Assembly: GCA_965246945.1 (NCBI GenBank)
Contig: CBDFFW010000001.1
Location: 620,001 to 684,000 of the forward strand
Source of the DNA: CBDFFW01 sp965246945
GTDB taxonomy: Bacteria; Pseudomonadota; Alphaproteobacteria; UBA11073
Reading direction: 5' to 3'
DNA length: 64,000 bases
The notes under the pieces were generated by a model, which was not told where the DNA came from, did not search any database, and saw nothing but the letters and a program-made list of their open reading frames with translations. The position numbers and the translations under genes are program-made. Shown piece by piece: positions 34,512 through 42,913 of the stretch (position 1 is its first letter; every line of letters begins with the position of its first letter).

Positions 34512-35600
34512 TTATAGTAACTTATTACGCCTTATAAAAACCGCGATTTGGTGTAATAATGGATTACATAAACTGTTTTCAAAATGTTGCTGCGAGCGGG
34601 GCAGGTATTTTAAATAACCATCTTTGCCATCCCGTAATTTCAAACGAATAAACTGGCCCAGTAGACGGCCATGTAATTGAGCAGCAAAAATTAGATAAGC
34701 TTGGTCAAAACTAACGCGCTCAAAACCGGTTTTTTGTAAATAGTATTCATACAATTCTGTGGCCAAAGCGGTTGGGATATCCAGCCGAGCATCTTGCAAT
34801 AGCATAACTAAATCATAAGCCGGATGGCCGATTTGGGCATCCTGAAAATCGATGACGGCGAGTTTAATACCAGCCTCATCCTGAGTGGAATGTGTAGCAT
34901 TCTTATCGAAGGATGCTTTAGCTGAATCGGCAAGATGAGCATCCTTCGATACGCGGCTGGCACCGCTAATCAGGATGAGATTTTGTTTTTTTAGCGGTGA
35001 GGTCAGCACCATCAAATTGGCGGCGTGATAATCGCGCAGTACTAAAGTTTGTGGGGTGACAGGGATGTGATTAAGCAAGTCGCTGACCAGTTGCGCAAAT
35101 TCAGTGCGGATTGGGGCAGGGACCTGTTCGCCTTTGAAATATGGCCAGCGCCAATCGATAAAGCGCATCATTTCATCATGTAAAAAAGCATGATCGAACG
35201 GGGCGACATTGATATTGGCGGCAGTTGGCTGCGTGTGCAGTTGAATGAGAATATCCACGGCCGCACGGTAAAGCGGGGCCGGATCAACGCCGGCGGCTAA
35301 TTGGCTGGTAATGGTTTGATCGCCTAGATCTTCCAGCAAGGCAAAGCCTTCAACGTCATCAGCGGCATAAATTTCCGGCCCGCGAATGCCAAGATTGTTG
35401 AGATGGCGGGCCACCTGCAGAAATTCGGCGAAGCGTTCCTCCGGATGGATTGGCATATCCATGAACATGGCTTGGCGGCCATCCGGATTAATTAACCGCG
35501 TATAACGGCGGCGGGAAGCATCACTTGGCAAAAAGAAATGCGTGGCCTGTTCCCAGCCATGAAATCTTAAAAAATCAGCCGCTTTTTCAGCACGCATCAT
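34512..35600 (-). CDS. AmgK-like cell-wall sugar kinase carrying an in-frame palindromic element
   Basis: 362 residues from ATG 35600, two bases after the nuoN stop. N-terminal 'SDASRRRYTRLI' and 'ALLEDLGD', catalytic loop 'VLRDYHAANLMVL' and metal-binding 'VIDFQDAQIGHPAYDL' match AmgK, the kinase that phosphorylates N-acetylmuramate and N-acetylglucosamine during peptidoglycan recycling. Between the two active-site motifs sit about 36 extra residues (about 208-243) encoded by nested palindrome copy B. The reading frame is open through it, so the protein is probably made with a loop insertion. The usual partners tsaE and murU are not adjacent. Confidence 0.82.
   Translation of the reverse strand: MMRAEKAADFLRFHGWEQATHFFLPSDASRRRYTRLINPDGRQAMFMDMPIHPEERFAEFLQVARHLNNLGIRGPEIYAADDVEGFALLEDLGDQTITSQLAAGVDPAPLYRAAVDILIQLHTQPTAANINVAPFDHAFLHDEMMRFIDWRWPYFKGEQVPAPIRTEFAQLVSDLLNHIPVTPQTLVLRDYHAANLMVLTSPLKKQNLILISGASRVSKDAHLADSAKASFDKNATHSTQDEAGIKLAVIDFQDAQIGHPAYDLVMLLQDARLDIPTALATELYEYYLQKTGFERVSFDQAYLIFAAQLHGRLLGQFIRLKLRDGKDGYLKYLPRSQQHFENSLCNPLLHQIAVFIRRNKLL
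34874..34979. repeat. Nested palindromic element, copy B, inside the AmgK-like gene
   Basis: Outer arms CCTCATCCTGAG and (diverged) ATCAGGATGAG; inner arms 'TATCGAAGGATGCT' and 'GAGCATCCTTCGATA'. About 106 bases and without any stop in the gene's frame. It encodes the stretch between the two active-site motifs, similar in principle to Rickettsia palindromic elements that insert within genes. Confidence 0.9.
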
Positions 35601-35602
35601 AA

Positions 35603-37075
35603 TTACTGAGCAGGGAAAAAAAGCTGTGCAGCGGTTTGTGCCGGGGCGATTATATAATTGGCCCAAATAATAAAGCTTAGCACTGCGGCGCTGCTAATAA
35701 TTGCCATGGCAATAAGCGTGGTGTTTGGCGCGATAAGCGGCTCAGCGCCCACATTTTCCGCTTCAGGTTTATCAAAATACATAATCTTGATCACACGCAA
35801 ATAATAGTAAACGGCGACCACCGAAAATAAGACAGCGGCGGTGGCCAGCCAGATCCAACCGGCTTGAATGACGGCTTGGAAAATAACCAACTTGCCCCAG
35901 AAACCGGCCATCGGCGGAATACCCGCCATTGAGAACATCATCATGGCAATGCCCAAAGCAATGCGCGGTTTGCGCTGGGCCAGGCCAGCTAAATCGCTGA
36001 GCTTTTCAATTTTCTCGCCTTGTTGTTCGGCCAATAATAACAGGGCAAAGGTGGCCAGGCTGGTAAGCAGATAAGTGACAATATAAATCAACACCGCCGC
36101 AATACCGGCCGCATTATTAACGGCAATACCCAGCAAAATAAAGCCGACATGGTTGATTGAACTGTAAGCCAATAAACGCTTGGTATAAGGCTGCATCAAA
36201 GCCGTGAAACTGCCCACCGCCATGGAGAGGATGGCCGCAACAATAATGATTTGCTGCCACTGGCCAACCAAGGGGGCCAATGGGCCCATCAACACTAGCA
36301 GCATAACCGTTAAATCGGAGGCTTTGGGGGCCATGGAAAAATGCGCAGTGACAGGGGTGGGGGCACCTTGATACACATCAGGGGTCCACATATGAAATGG
36401 CGCGGCCGATGTCTTAAATGCCAAACCGGCGAGAATAAAGACCAAGCTCAGCAAAGCGGGCAGTGTGCCAGCATGTTCGGTCAGCCGCGCGGCGATATTG
36501 ACGTAATTCGTGCTGCCGGTGAGACCATATAGAATGGAAATGCCGAATAGCAATAAGCCGGAGGAAAGTGAACCAAGTAAAAAATATTTTAAACCAGCCT
36601 CGGCTGCCTCGCGCCGTTCGCGCGTGAAAGTGGCCAGGATATATAAAGACAGGCTTTGTAGTTCGATGGCGACATACAAACTAATAAAATCGCCGGCCGA
36701 GAGCGCGAGCAGCATGCCAAGCACCGAAGTGCCAATTAAAATCGGATATTCGAACTTATCGGCCTGCGCAGCGGCCAAATGTGGACGGGCCAAAAGTAAC
36801 GCGGAGCCAGCGCTGATTAGCACCAAAAACTTGGTATAAAGAATGACCGTGTTTTGTTGGAAGAAGCCATGAAATGCGCTAAAGGTTAGGCCGGTGCGGG
36901 TGGCATATAAAATACCGATACCGGCCAAGGCCGCCAGAATACCAATTAACACGGTGTAATAAGCGTTGCGGCTCCGCATTACACCAATTACCAGCAAAGC
37001 CAAAACCGCCAATGATAAAACGATTTCAGGCAATACTGCCGTTAGTTCAACGCACCAAGATCCATTCTGCATCAC
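35603..37075 (-). CDS. nuoN: NADH-quinone oxidoreductase subunit N
   Basis: 490 residues with about 14 membrane helices. Family motifs include 'DFISLYVAIELQSLSLYIL' and 'SAAPFHMWTPDVYQGAPTPVTA', with the conserved Lys in 'LAFKTSAAPFHMW'. It is an antiporter-like proton-pumping subunit of complex I. Usually it ends a nuoA-N operon; here the upstream neighbour is a DUF465 gene (37134-37337) with no nuoM in between, so nuoN stands alone. Confidence 0.96.
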   Translation of the reverse strand: MMQNGSWCVELTAVLPEIVLSLAVLALLVIGVMRSRNAYYTVLIGILAALAGIGILYATRTGLTFSAFHGFFQQNTVILYTKFLVLISAGSALLLARPHLAAAQADKFEYPILIGTSVLGMLLALSAGDFISLYVAIELQSLSLYILATFTRERREAAEAGLKYFLLGSLSSGLLLFGISILYGLTGSTNYVNIAARLTEHAGTLPALLSLVFILAGLAFKTSAAPFHMWTPDVYQGAPTPVTAHFSMAPKASDLTVMLLVLMGPLAPLVGQWQQIIIVAAILSMAVGSFTALMQPYTKRLLAYSSINHVGFILLGIAVNNAAGIAAVLIYIVTYLLTSLATFALLLLAEQQGEKIEKLSDLAGLAQRKPRIALGIAMMMFSMAGIPPMAGFWGKLVIFQAVIQAGWIWLATAAVLFSVVAVYYYLRVIKIMYFDKPEAENVGAEPLIAPNTTLIAMAIISSAAVLSFIIWANYIIAPAQTAAQLFFPAQ

Positions 37076-37133
37076 AACGGTAAGGGGTAATGTGAATTGC
37101 GCTTAATCACAAGCAAGTTTTCAGAAATTCAAA

Positions 37134-37337
37134 TTAAGCCAGAATATCAGGAATGAGTAAGCTTTCCATGCGGGCGACCAAATCCTTCAATTGCAATTTG
37201 CGTTTCTTCAAACGTTGCACCGCCACATCATCAGCGGTCTGTTCTTCCATTTTGGTAATCATATAATCTAAATTGCGGTGTTGGTGGCGCAATTCTTCCA
37301 AGCGCGCTTTAATTTCGTCCTCAGTTAAATCCGTCAT
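37134..37337 (-). CDS. DUF465 (YdcH-like) small coiled-coil protein
   Basis: 67 residues, the complete DUF465 pattern: 'RLEELRHQHRNLDYMITKME' and 'VQRLKKRKLQLKDLVARMESLL'. Small alpha-helical proteins of unknown role, common in alphaproteobacteria. It is divergent from another DUF465 gene at 37642; the 300 bases between carry promoters only. Confidence 0.9.
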   Translation of the reverse strand: MTDLTEDEIKARLEELRHQHRNLDYMITKMEEQTADDVAVQRLKKRKLQLKDLVARMESLLIPDILA

Positions 37338-37641
37338 TCTTCAAAAACCTAATTATCCTTACGAATCGTCTCGCCAGTTATAGTCATGATATCAGATTTT
37401 TATGACACTGTCGAAAATTTCGATACGCGCAATATCGAAACAAAAAATTAGTGAATTGCAATAAGTTTTTTTGCTGCAACTTGCCAAAAACGCAGGTTTT
37501 TTGGAAATACACTTAGGAATAAGCCGTATTTTATGATATTATGTCTTACAGAAACGTTAACAAACAGCGTTTTAAAATACATTCTGCCGGTTATGTGGTT
37601 TGCATACAACAGCATGCCTAGCATGCAAGGAGAGGTAACAT

Positions 37642-37845
37642 ATGTCTTTGGAAGCACGTTTAGATTCACTACGGCGCAAGCATGCGCATTTGGATTCGGA
37701 ATTAGATTATGAGGTGCAGCGGCCACTGCCCAATGGCGCGGCCATTTGGCGCTTAAAGCGGGAGAAATTGCTGATTAAAGATGAAATTCAGCGCATGCAG
37801 GCCGCCAATGATGATGAGCCAGTGAAAGCTGTGACCGTCCATTAA
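37642..37845 (+). CDS. DUF465 (YdcH-like) small coiled-coil protein, second copy
   Basis: 67 residues with the same family pattern as the divergent copy ('LDSLRRKHAHLDSELDYEVQRP' and 'IWRLKREKLLIKDEIQRMQA'). An excellent AAGGAGAGG site lies six bases before the ATG; an imperfect palindrome GCATGC-CTA-GCATGC (37612-37626) sits just before it and could hide or present this site. A terminator follows at 37870. A further 304 bases upstream to the divergent gene hold no other gene. Confidence 0.9.
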   Translation: MSLEARLDSLRRKHAHLDSELDYEVQRPLPNGAAIWRLKREKLLIKDEIQRMQAANDDEPVKAVTVH

Positions 37846-37869
37846 GTTAGCCTATATCTCTGTTAATTA

Positions 37870-37894
37870 AAAAGCGCCAAATTGGCGCTTTTTT
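37870..37894 (+). terminator. Intrinsic terminator after the second DUF465 gene
   Basis: Perfect 10-base stem 'AAAAGCGCCA' / 'TGGCGCTTTT' with a three-base loop and a final T run. Confidence 0.92.
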
Positions 37895-37955
37895 GCTTTA
37901 ATATGAATGATGTTTCACTTGCGTGGGCAGCAAATTCGCGGTTGGTTAGTAAGCA

Positions 37956-39680
37956 GTGTCTGAAGCAACCGTTCCATCTCTGAAATTGATTATTCAGGCA
38001 GTGTGGCCTTATATCCAGCCGCATCGCAAACGGTTTGGGATTGCGCTGATCCTAATGTTGTTAACAGGCGGGATGACAGCGCTGCTAGCCTGGTTAATGC
38101 AGCCAACAATTGATCAAATTTTCCAGCAGAAAAATCAGGCGTGGTTATGGCCGGTGGCCATAGCTGTCTTCACCGCCTTTACCCTGCGTGGTTTGGCCCA
38201 ATACGGCAATAAAATGATGATGACCCAGATTGGCCAGCAAATTGTCAGCCAGTTGCAAAAGGATTTACATGCGCATTTGCTGCGCGCCGATCTGGCATTT
38301 TTCCAGCAGCAATCGCTCGGCGATATTTTAACGCGGCTGACCCAGGATATTCAAAATATGCGCAGCACGGTCAGCGATGGTCTGACTGATTGGGGGAAAA
38401 ACTCGCTGACGTTTCTGGGTTTATTCGGGGTAATGCTTTACCAGGATTGGCAATTAACCTTGGTCGCCATTGCCGCCTTTCCGCTGATGGCGGGCGTGAT
38501 CAGCTATATGGGGAAAAAATTGCGGCGCAATGCCCGCGAAACCCAGGTGCAAAGCGCGCAGGTGTTGGCGCGTTTAACGGAAACCTATCAGGCCATTAAA
38601 CAGGTGAAAGCCTATCAGGCAGAAAACCTTGAACATGGTCGGCTGTCCGCCATGATTGACCGATTATACCGGTTGGTGATTAAGAATGCCAAATACAGCA
38701 CGCTGACGCAGCCATTTGGGGAGCTGTTATCTGGCCTGGCCATTGCCGGTATCATCGCCTATGGCGGGTGGCATGTCATTCACGGGCAATCTTCCGCAGG
38801 GAGCTTTTTCTCTTTTATTGCGGCGTTTACCATGGCTTATGACCCGTTGCGCCGTTTGGCCAATATCAATGCGCAACTGCAAAATGCCCGCGCTTCGGCC
38901 GAGCGGGTTTTGCAGTGGCGGGCGCTGGAGCCAGAGTTGCAAGATGCCCCCAATGCCGAACCATTGCAGGCCCCGCTGCAGCAAATAACCTTTGATCAGG
39001 TCAGCTTCGGTTATAAAGATAAGATTGTTTTAAACGGGGTTAGCTGCCAATGGCGTTTGGGCGAAACGGTTGCTTTGCTGGGGGCCAGCGGGGCCGGAAA
39101 ATCCACCTTAATGTATTTGTTGTTGCGGTTTTTTGCGCCGCAAACCGGCGCGATTTATTTGAATGACCAATTGGCCGCCCAGGTGCAGCTGAACAGCTTG
39201 CGCGCACAATGTGCCTATGTGGGGCAGGAAACATTATTGTTTCAAGGCACGGTGGCCGATAATATTGCCTATGGTCTGCCGCATTGCGCGCGTGAGGTGA
39301 TTGTGGCGGCGGCCCAGGCCGCAGCGGCGCATGATTTTATTATGGCCTTGCCCAATGGTTATGAAACCATTTTGGCCGAAGGCGGCACGGATTTATCCGG
39401 CGGCCAGCGCCAACGGTTAAGCATTGCGCGCGCCATGGCCCGGCAAGCGCCCGTATTATTGTTGGACGAGCCCACCTCCGCCCTGGATCCCACCACCGAA
39501 CAGCATATCTGCACGCATATTCTACCGGCGCAACCGGATCGGTTAACCGTGCTGGTAACGCACCGCCTAAATACGGCTTTATGCGCGGACCGCTTCTTTT
39601 GGCTGGCAGGCGGTTTCATGCAAGAAATCGACCGCCAAACGGTCTTACGCCGCTTTGGCGGGCGGGAGGAGCTGGTTTAA
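37956..39680 (+). CDS. MsbA-like ABC exporter (fused membrane and ATPase domains)
   Basis: 574 residues from a GTG start. Six membrane helices in about 20-310, then an ATPase with Walker A 'GASGAGKS' (near 375), signature 'LSGGQRQRLS' (near 478), and Walker B 'VLLLDEPTSALD'. All ATPase motifs are intact. The half-transporter layout and 'MMTQIGQQIVSQLQKDLHAHLLRAD' resemble MsbA/lipid-type exporters. Substrate unknown; homodimer likely. Confidence 0.93.
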   Translation: MSEATVPSLKLIIQAVWPYIQPHRKRFGIALILMLLTGGMTALLAWLMQPTIDQIFQQKNQAWLWPVAIAVFTAFTLRGLAQYGNKMMMTQIGQQIVSQLQKDLHAHLLRADLAFFQQQSLGDILTRLTQDIQNMRSTVSDGLTDWGKNSLTFLGLFGVMLYQDWQLTLVAIAAFPLMAGVISYMGKKLRRNARETQVQSAQVLARLTETYQAIKQVKAYQAENLEHGRLSAMIDRLYRLVIKNAKYSTLTQPFGELLSGLAIAGIIAYGGWHVIHGQSSAGSFFSFIAAFTMAYDPLRRLANINAQLQNARASAERVLQWRALEPELQDAPNAEPLQAPLQQITFDQVSFGYKDKIVLNGVSCQWRLGETVALLGASGAGKSTLMYLLLRFFAPQTGAIYLNDQLAAQVQLNSLRAQCAYVGQETLLFQGTVADNIAYGLPHCAREVIVAAAQAAAAHDFIMALPNGYETILAEGGTDLSGGQRQRLSIARAMARQAPVLLLDEPTSALDPTTEQHICTHILPAQPDRLTVLVTHRLNTALCADRFFWLAGGFMQEIDRQTVLRRFGGREELV

Positions 39681-39682
39681 AA

Positions 39683-40084
39683 TTATTCAGCAATGCGAAT
39701 AAAATAAAATTCGCTTTCTTCAATTCCTGTATTCTCAATTTTGTGATTAATATTAGCCGGATTATAGATTACATCCTGCGGTTTATATTGAAAGCATTCG
39801 CCAGTCGCATATTCAATAATACCAGTGCCTTTTAATACAAGCCAAAACTCATCAATGTTATCATGGCCATGCCAATCATAGGCCTTACCTGCAGGCAAAA
39901 AGCCTTTCGTCATTGCTTCTAATTTTGTTGAAACAGGATCGCTCTTAGATAAGATTACTTGTCTGCTGCCGCTACCACCATGAGCTGTTTCTATTGGAAT
40001 ATCACCCATATTTTGATGAATGGAGTTCGCATATTTGTATACTCTCTGTTTAATAAAATTATTTAGCGATGCACCAGCATACAT
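39683..40084 (-). CDS. Cupin-domain protein
   Basis: About 134 residues with the cupin metal motif 'DWHGHDNIDEFWLVLKGTG' and a second motif 'PANINHKIENTG', so a single-domain beta-barrel metal protein. The start is uncertain: ATG at 40084 overlaps the SPOR gene end by 22 bases; starts at 40114 and 40009 are also possible. Sequence is AT-richer than the neighbours. Convergent, only two bases from the ABC exporter stop. Function unknown. Confidence 0.72.
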   Translation of the reverse strand: MYAGASLNNFIKQRVYKYANSIHQNMGDIPIETAHGGSGSRQVILSKSDPVSTKLEAMTKGFLPAGKAYDWHGHDNIDEFWLVLKGTGIIEYATGECFQYKPQDVIYNPANINHKIENTGIEESEFYFIRIAE

Positions 40085-40980
40085 GCTTGGTTTTTGGCTT
40101 TTAGTTTGGCGCATAAGGCTTCGCCATCGGTGCGGGTAACGGGGCCGGCTTGCAGGCGCACCATGGTGTGATCGCCCACCTGGACATGCGGCGCGCTAGT
40201 GGTTAGGCCAGTTAGCAAAGCACCGGCGCGGCCCTTAATATTAACCCATTCTTTATCGGCCAATCCGGCATCATCCCGCACGGCCGCTAATTGGATATTA
40301 AAAATGGCATCGCTGCTCACTGTTTTTTTGATGGCCGGTGGGGTGGCCGCCGGGGTTGTTTTGGTTTTTTCTTTTACGGTTGGATTGGCGGCAGGTTGTT
40401 CTATTTTTTTCGCCTCCGTTGGCTTCGCTGTAGCAAGTGCAGTTGCCGTCGCTGATTTGGTTGACTCGGTTACAGGGGCCACCATTTCGACAGGTTTTGG
40501 CGTAAGAGCGGTTGGTTCTTCGATTTTACTTTGGACGGTTTTGGCGGCATCGACATCGCTGATTAAAGGTGGGTTATCTTCACCATCGCTTAGGATGGTT
40601 GTACTTTCATCGGCCGGTTCTTCCGCTGCTGGCATGGTTTTTTCAGCGCTTTCGCTTGGCTTATTGTTAAGCTCGTCATAAATGGTCGCGTCTTGGTGGG
40701 GAATATTCATACCGCCTGGGTCAGTGGGGCGCAGCTTCACGGCTTCTTCTGGCCCGGCAATTACGGGCATATCAGCATCCGATGCCACACGTTGTTTTTG
40801 CCACCAATTATAACCATAAATCATGAGGCCGACGGCACCAGCGGCAAATAACAGCGCAAATAGCGAGGCAATCCATTTAAAGCCGCCGCGTGTTGCTTCG
40901 TCATCCCCATGATTATGATCACCATCATCGGCAGGAAAATGCTGGTTGAGAATTTTTTGCAGCTCGTCATCTTGGGGCAT
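40063..40980 (-). CDS. SPOR-domain cell-division/envelope protein
   Basis: 305 residues. One membrane helix at about 35-55 after a short acidic start, a long low-complexity linker rich in Lys, Glu, Pro and Thr, and a C-terminal SPOR domain (about 225-305, 'FNIQLAAVRDDAGLADKEW...VRLQAGPVT...AEALCAKLK'-like) that binds denuded septal peptidoglycan. Layout matches FtsN/DamX-type proteins. Divergent from the CPBP gene. Confidence 0.85.
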   Translation of the reverse strand: MPQDDELQKILNQHFPADDGDHNHGDDEATRGGFKWIASLFALLFAAGAVGLMIYGYNWWQKQRVASDADMPVIAGPEEAVKLRPTDPGGMNIPHQDATIYDELNNKPSESAEKTMPAAEEPADESTTILSDGEDNPPLISDVDAAKTVQSKIEEPTALTPKPVEMVAPVTESTKSATATALATAKPTEAKKIEQPAANPTVKEKTKTTPAATPPAIKKTVSSDAIFNIQLAAVRDDAGLADKEWVNIKGRAGALLTGLTTSAPHVQVGDHTMVRLQAGPVTRTDGEALCAKLKAKNQACMLVHR

Positions 40981-41034
40981 GCGGCTATCTTAGGCTGCTT
41001 TGCCAGCGGCGCAAAGGCTTTTACTGCAATTTTT

Positions 41035-41703
41035 GTGGGCGATGCCTATATAGCAATTGTGCCAAAATTATCTCTACGCTGGCTGGCTCTTTTACTGCTG
41101 TGGGTTTTGCCGCCTATTATCATTTTAAGTTTAAAATTACGGTTATTGATGTTTATCGCGCTATGGCTCAGCGCGGGCTTACTGTTTGTTTTATTGAAAA
41201 GAAATCAGCAATTACGTTGGCGGCAAGAATGGAACTGGCTTGGCTTTAAACAAGGTTGGCGGTTGGTTTTAAGCCGCTTTATCATTCTGGCGCTGATCAT
41301 CACGCCATTGGTTTATTGGTTTAAACCTGATTTATTTCTAAATCTGCCCCTTAACCGCCCGCAATTATGGGCATTGATTATGTTGATTTACCCCTTGTTC
41401 TCGGTACTGCCGCAGGAGCTTATTTATCGCAGTTTTTTATATCATAATTATGCAGCGATTTGGCAAAAACACAGTTGGTTATATCCGCTTGCCTCCGCTT
41501 TAACTTTCGGATGGCTACATATTATTTTTTTGAATCCTGTTGCCGTAGTAATGTGTCTGGTTGGTGGCTGTTTATTTGGCCAAACTTATCAACAGCATAA
41601 ATCACTGGCATTGGTGTGTTTTGAACATACACTCTATGGCTGTTTAATTTTTACCATTGGATTAGGACAATTTTTTTATTCAGCAGGCAACTGGGCGCAT
41701 TAA
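41035..41703 (+). CDS. CPBP-family intramembrane protein with a changed first catalytic motif
   Basis: About 222 residues, six or more membrane helices. The CPBP/Abi signature should begin 'EExxxR'; here it reads 'PQELIYRSF', so the first Glu is Gln. The second ('FGWLH') and third ('FEHTLYG') motifs are kept. Loss of the first Glu may reduce protease activity. I chose GTG 41035 because upstream in-frame codons overlap the divergent SPOR gene; the true start could be the GTG at 41059. Confidence 0.7.
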   Translation: MGDAYIAIVPKLSLRWLALLLLWVLPPIIILSLKLRLLMFIALWLSAGLLFVLLKRNQQLRWRQEWNWLGFKQGWRLVLSRFIILALIITPLVYWFKPDLFLNLPLNRPQLWALIMLIYPLFSVLPQELIYRSFLYHNYAAIWQKHSWLYPLASALTFGWLHIIFLNPVAVVMCLVGGCLFGQTYQQHKSLALVCFEHTLYGCLIFTIGLGQFFYSAGNWAH

Positions 41704-41978
41704 GCCGCTTTTTTATGACAAGCAGCAAAGGCTGGCGGGTCGCTTGCTGGGAAAGACTCCAAAGAAGCCTCCAAAACTTCATCACATGCGCAATTTTTAT
41801 CACCTTTGGTATAAATGCCCAAAGGCTGGGCGATCTTCATTTCCTGTTTGCGGATCCACTTGGTGGCGGTTAGCTGGTCTTCATAAGCCCCTTTAAAAAA
41901 CTTCATACCATCCAAATGAGTATAAACTTCCCAGGGTTTGCTGGCTTGCGCGTTAAAGGTAAGTTTCCATTCTTTCAT
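41700..41978 (-). CDS. Small protein with SFPASDPP motif
   Basis: 92 residues. The first 50 residues are unrecognised; the end has 'DEVLEASLESFPASDPPAF', a motif I recognise from many short alphaproteobacterial proteins of unknown role. Contains a Cys-x-Cys pair ('NCACDE'). Convergent with and overlapping the CPBP stop by four bases. Confidence 0.65.
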   Translation of the reverse strand: MKEWKLTFNAQASKPWEVYTHLDGMKFFKGAYEDQLTATKWIRKQEMKIAQPLGIYTKGDKNCACDEVLEASLESFPASDPPAFAACHKKAA

Positions 41979-42073
41979 GACTTCAGCAGAACAGAATTCA
42001 AATCAATTTTCTATGCGGCAAAAGACAGCTTTTTATTGGTTGCCAGCAAATTATGGGTTAAAACAGTTGGGAG

Positions 42074-42913
42074 ATGACCTTAAAAAACTGTTCAGCCAAG
42101 CTTTTATTGGGCGTATTATTGTTAAGCCAAACGGTTTTAATGCCAACTGCGGGGGCCAATGAATATCAACGCTATGCGCCAGCCGAATTAAGCAGCAGCC
42201 AGGGTTTTGAATTGGGCGGCCAAATTTCGCATTACCGTTATGTGGAGCCTGATTTTTCACCTGGTTTCGATGTGGTGGATAAAGGCACCAAATTTGGTCT
42301 AACCGCGAATATGATCCAGAAATTCGGGAAAACGCCGCGCGTGTGGTTTGGCAAAGTGGAAGGCCGTTTTGCTTATGGGCAGGTGGATTATAGTGGTTCT
42401 GGCACCAGCAGTGGTAATGATGATTATTTGTTTGAGGGACGGGTGCTAATTGGCCGCGACTCTGTGTTTCATTATAGCGGCTGGTCGCCTTATATTGGTT
42501 TTGGTTACCGCTATTTGGATAATGATAGCCAAGGTCAGACCAGCACGGGTGCTTACGGTTATCAGCGGGAAAGCCAATATATTTATTTGCCGCTGGGGAT
42601 TACTACGCGGTTTTATGCGGGGCGCAATGCGCGCATTGCCACCAATATTGAATATGATGAATTGCTTTATGGTAAGCAAATTTCGCATTTAAGCGATGTC
42701 GGCAGTGGTTATGCCGATATTTCCAATGATCAACATTCGGGTTATGGTATGCGCGGCAATATTATGTATGAGCGGCAACATTGGGGTTTCGGTCCCTTTG
42801 TCAACTATTGGCATATTCGCACTTCCGATGTTGCCTGTGCCGGTGTGTTATGCGGGGTTGAGCCCAATAACCGCACCACAGAATATGGCTTAGAGCTCCG
42901 TTACCGGTTCTAA
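42074..42913 (+). CDS. Outer-membrane beta-barrel protein
   Basis: 279 residues. Signal peptide about 1-27, then alternating strands ('GFELGGQISHYRYVEPDF', 'WFGKVEGRFAYGQVDYSG') and a C-terminal phenylalanine ('LRYRF') as outer-membrane barrels have. About ten to twelve strands can be guessed. No family given. The ATG has GGGAG too close to it, so the start could be slightly different. Convergent overlap of four bases with the MFS gene. Confidence 0.8.
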   Translation: MTLKNCSAKLLLGVLLLSQTVLMPTAGANEYQRYAPAELSSSQGFELGGQISHYRYVEPDFSPGFDVVDKGTKFGLTANMIQKFGKTPRVWFGKVEGRFAYGQVDYSGSGTSSGNDDYLFEGRVLIGRDSVFHYSGWSPYIGFGYRYLDNDSQGQTSTGAYGYQRESQYIYLPLGITTRFYAGRNARIATNIEYDELLYGKQISHLSDVGSGYADISNDQHSGYGMRGNIMYERQHWGFGPFVNYWHIRTSDVACAGVLCGVEPNNRTTEYGLELRYRF

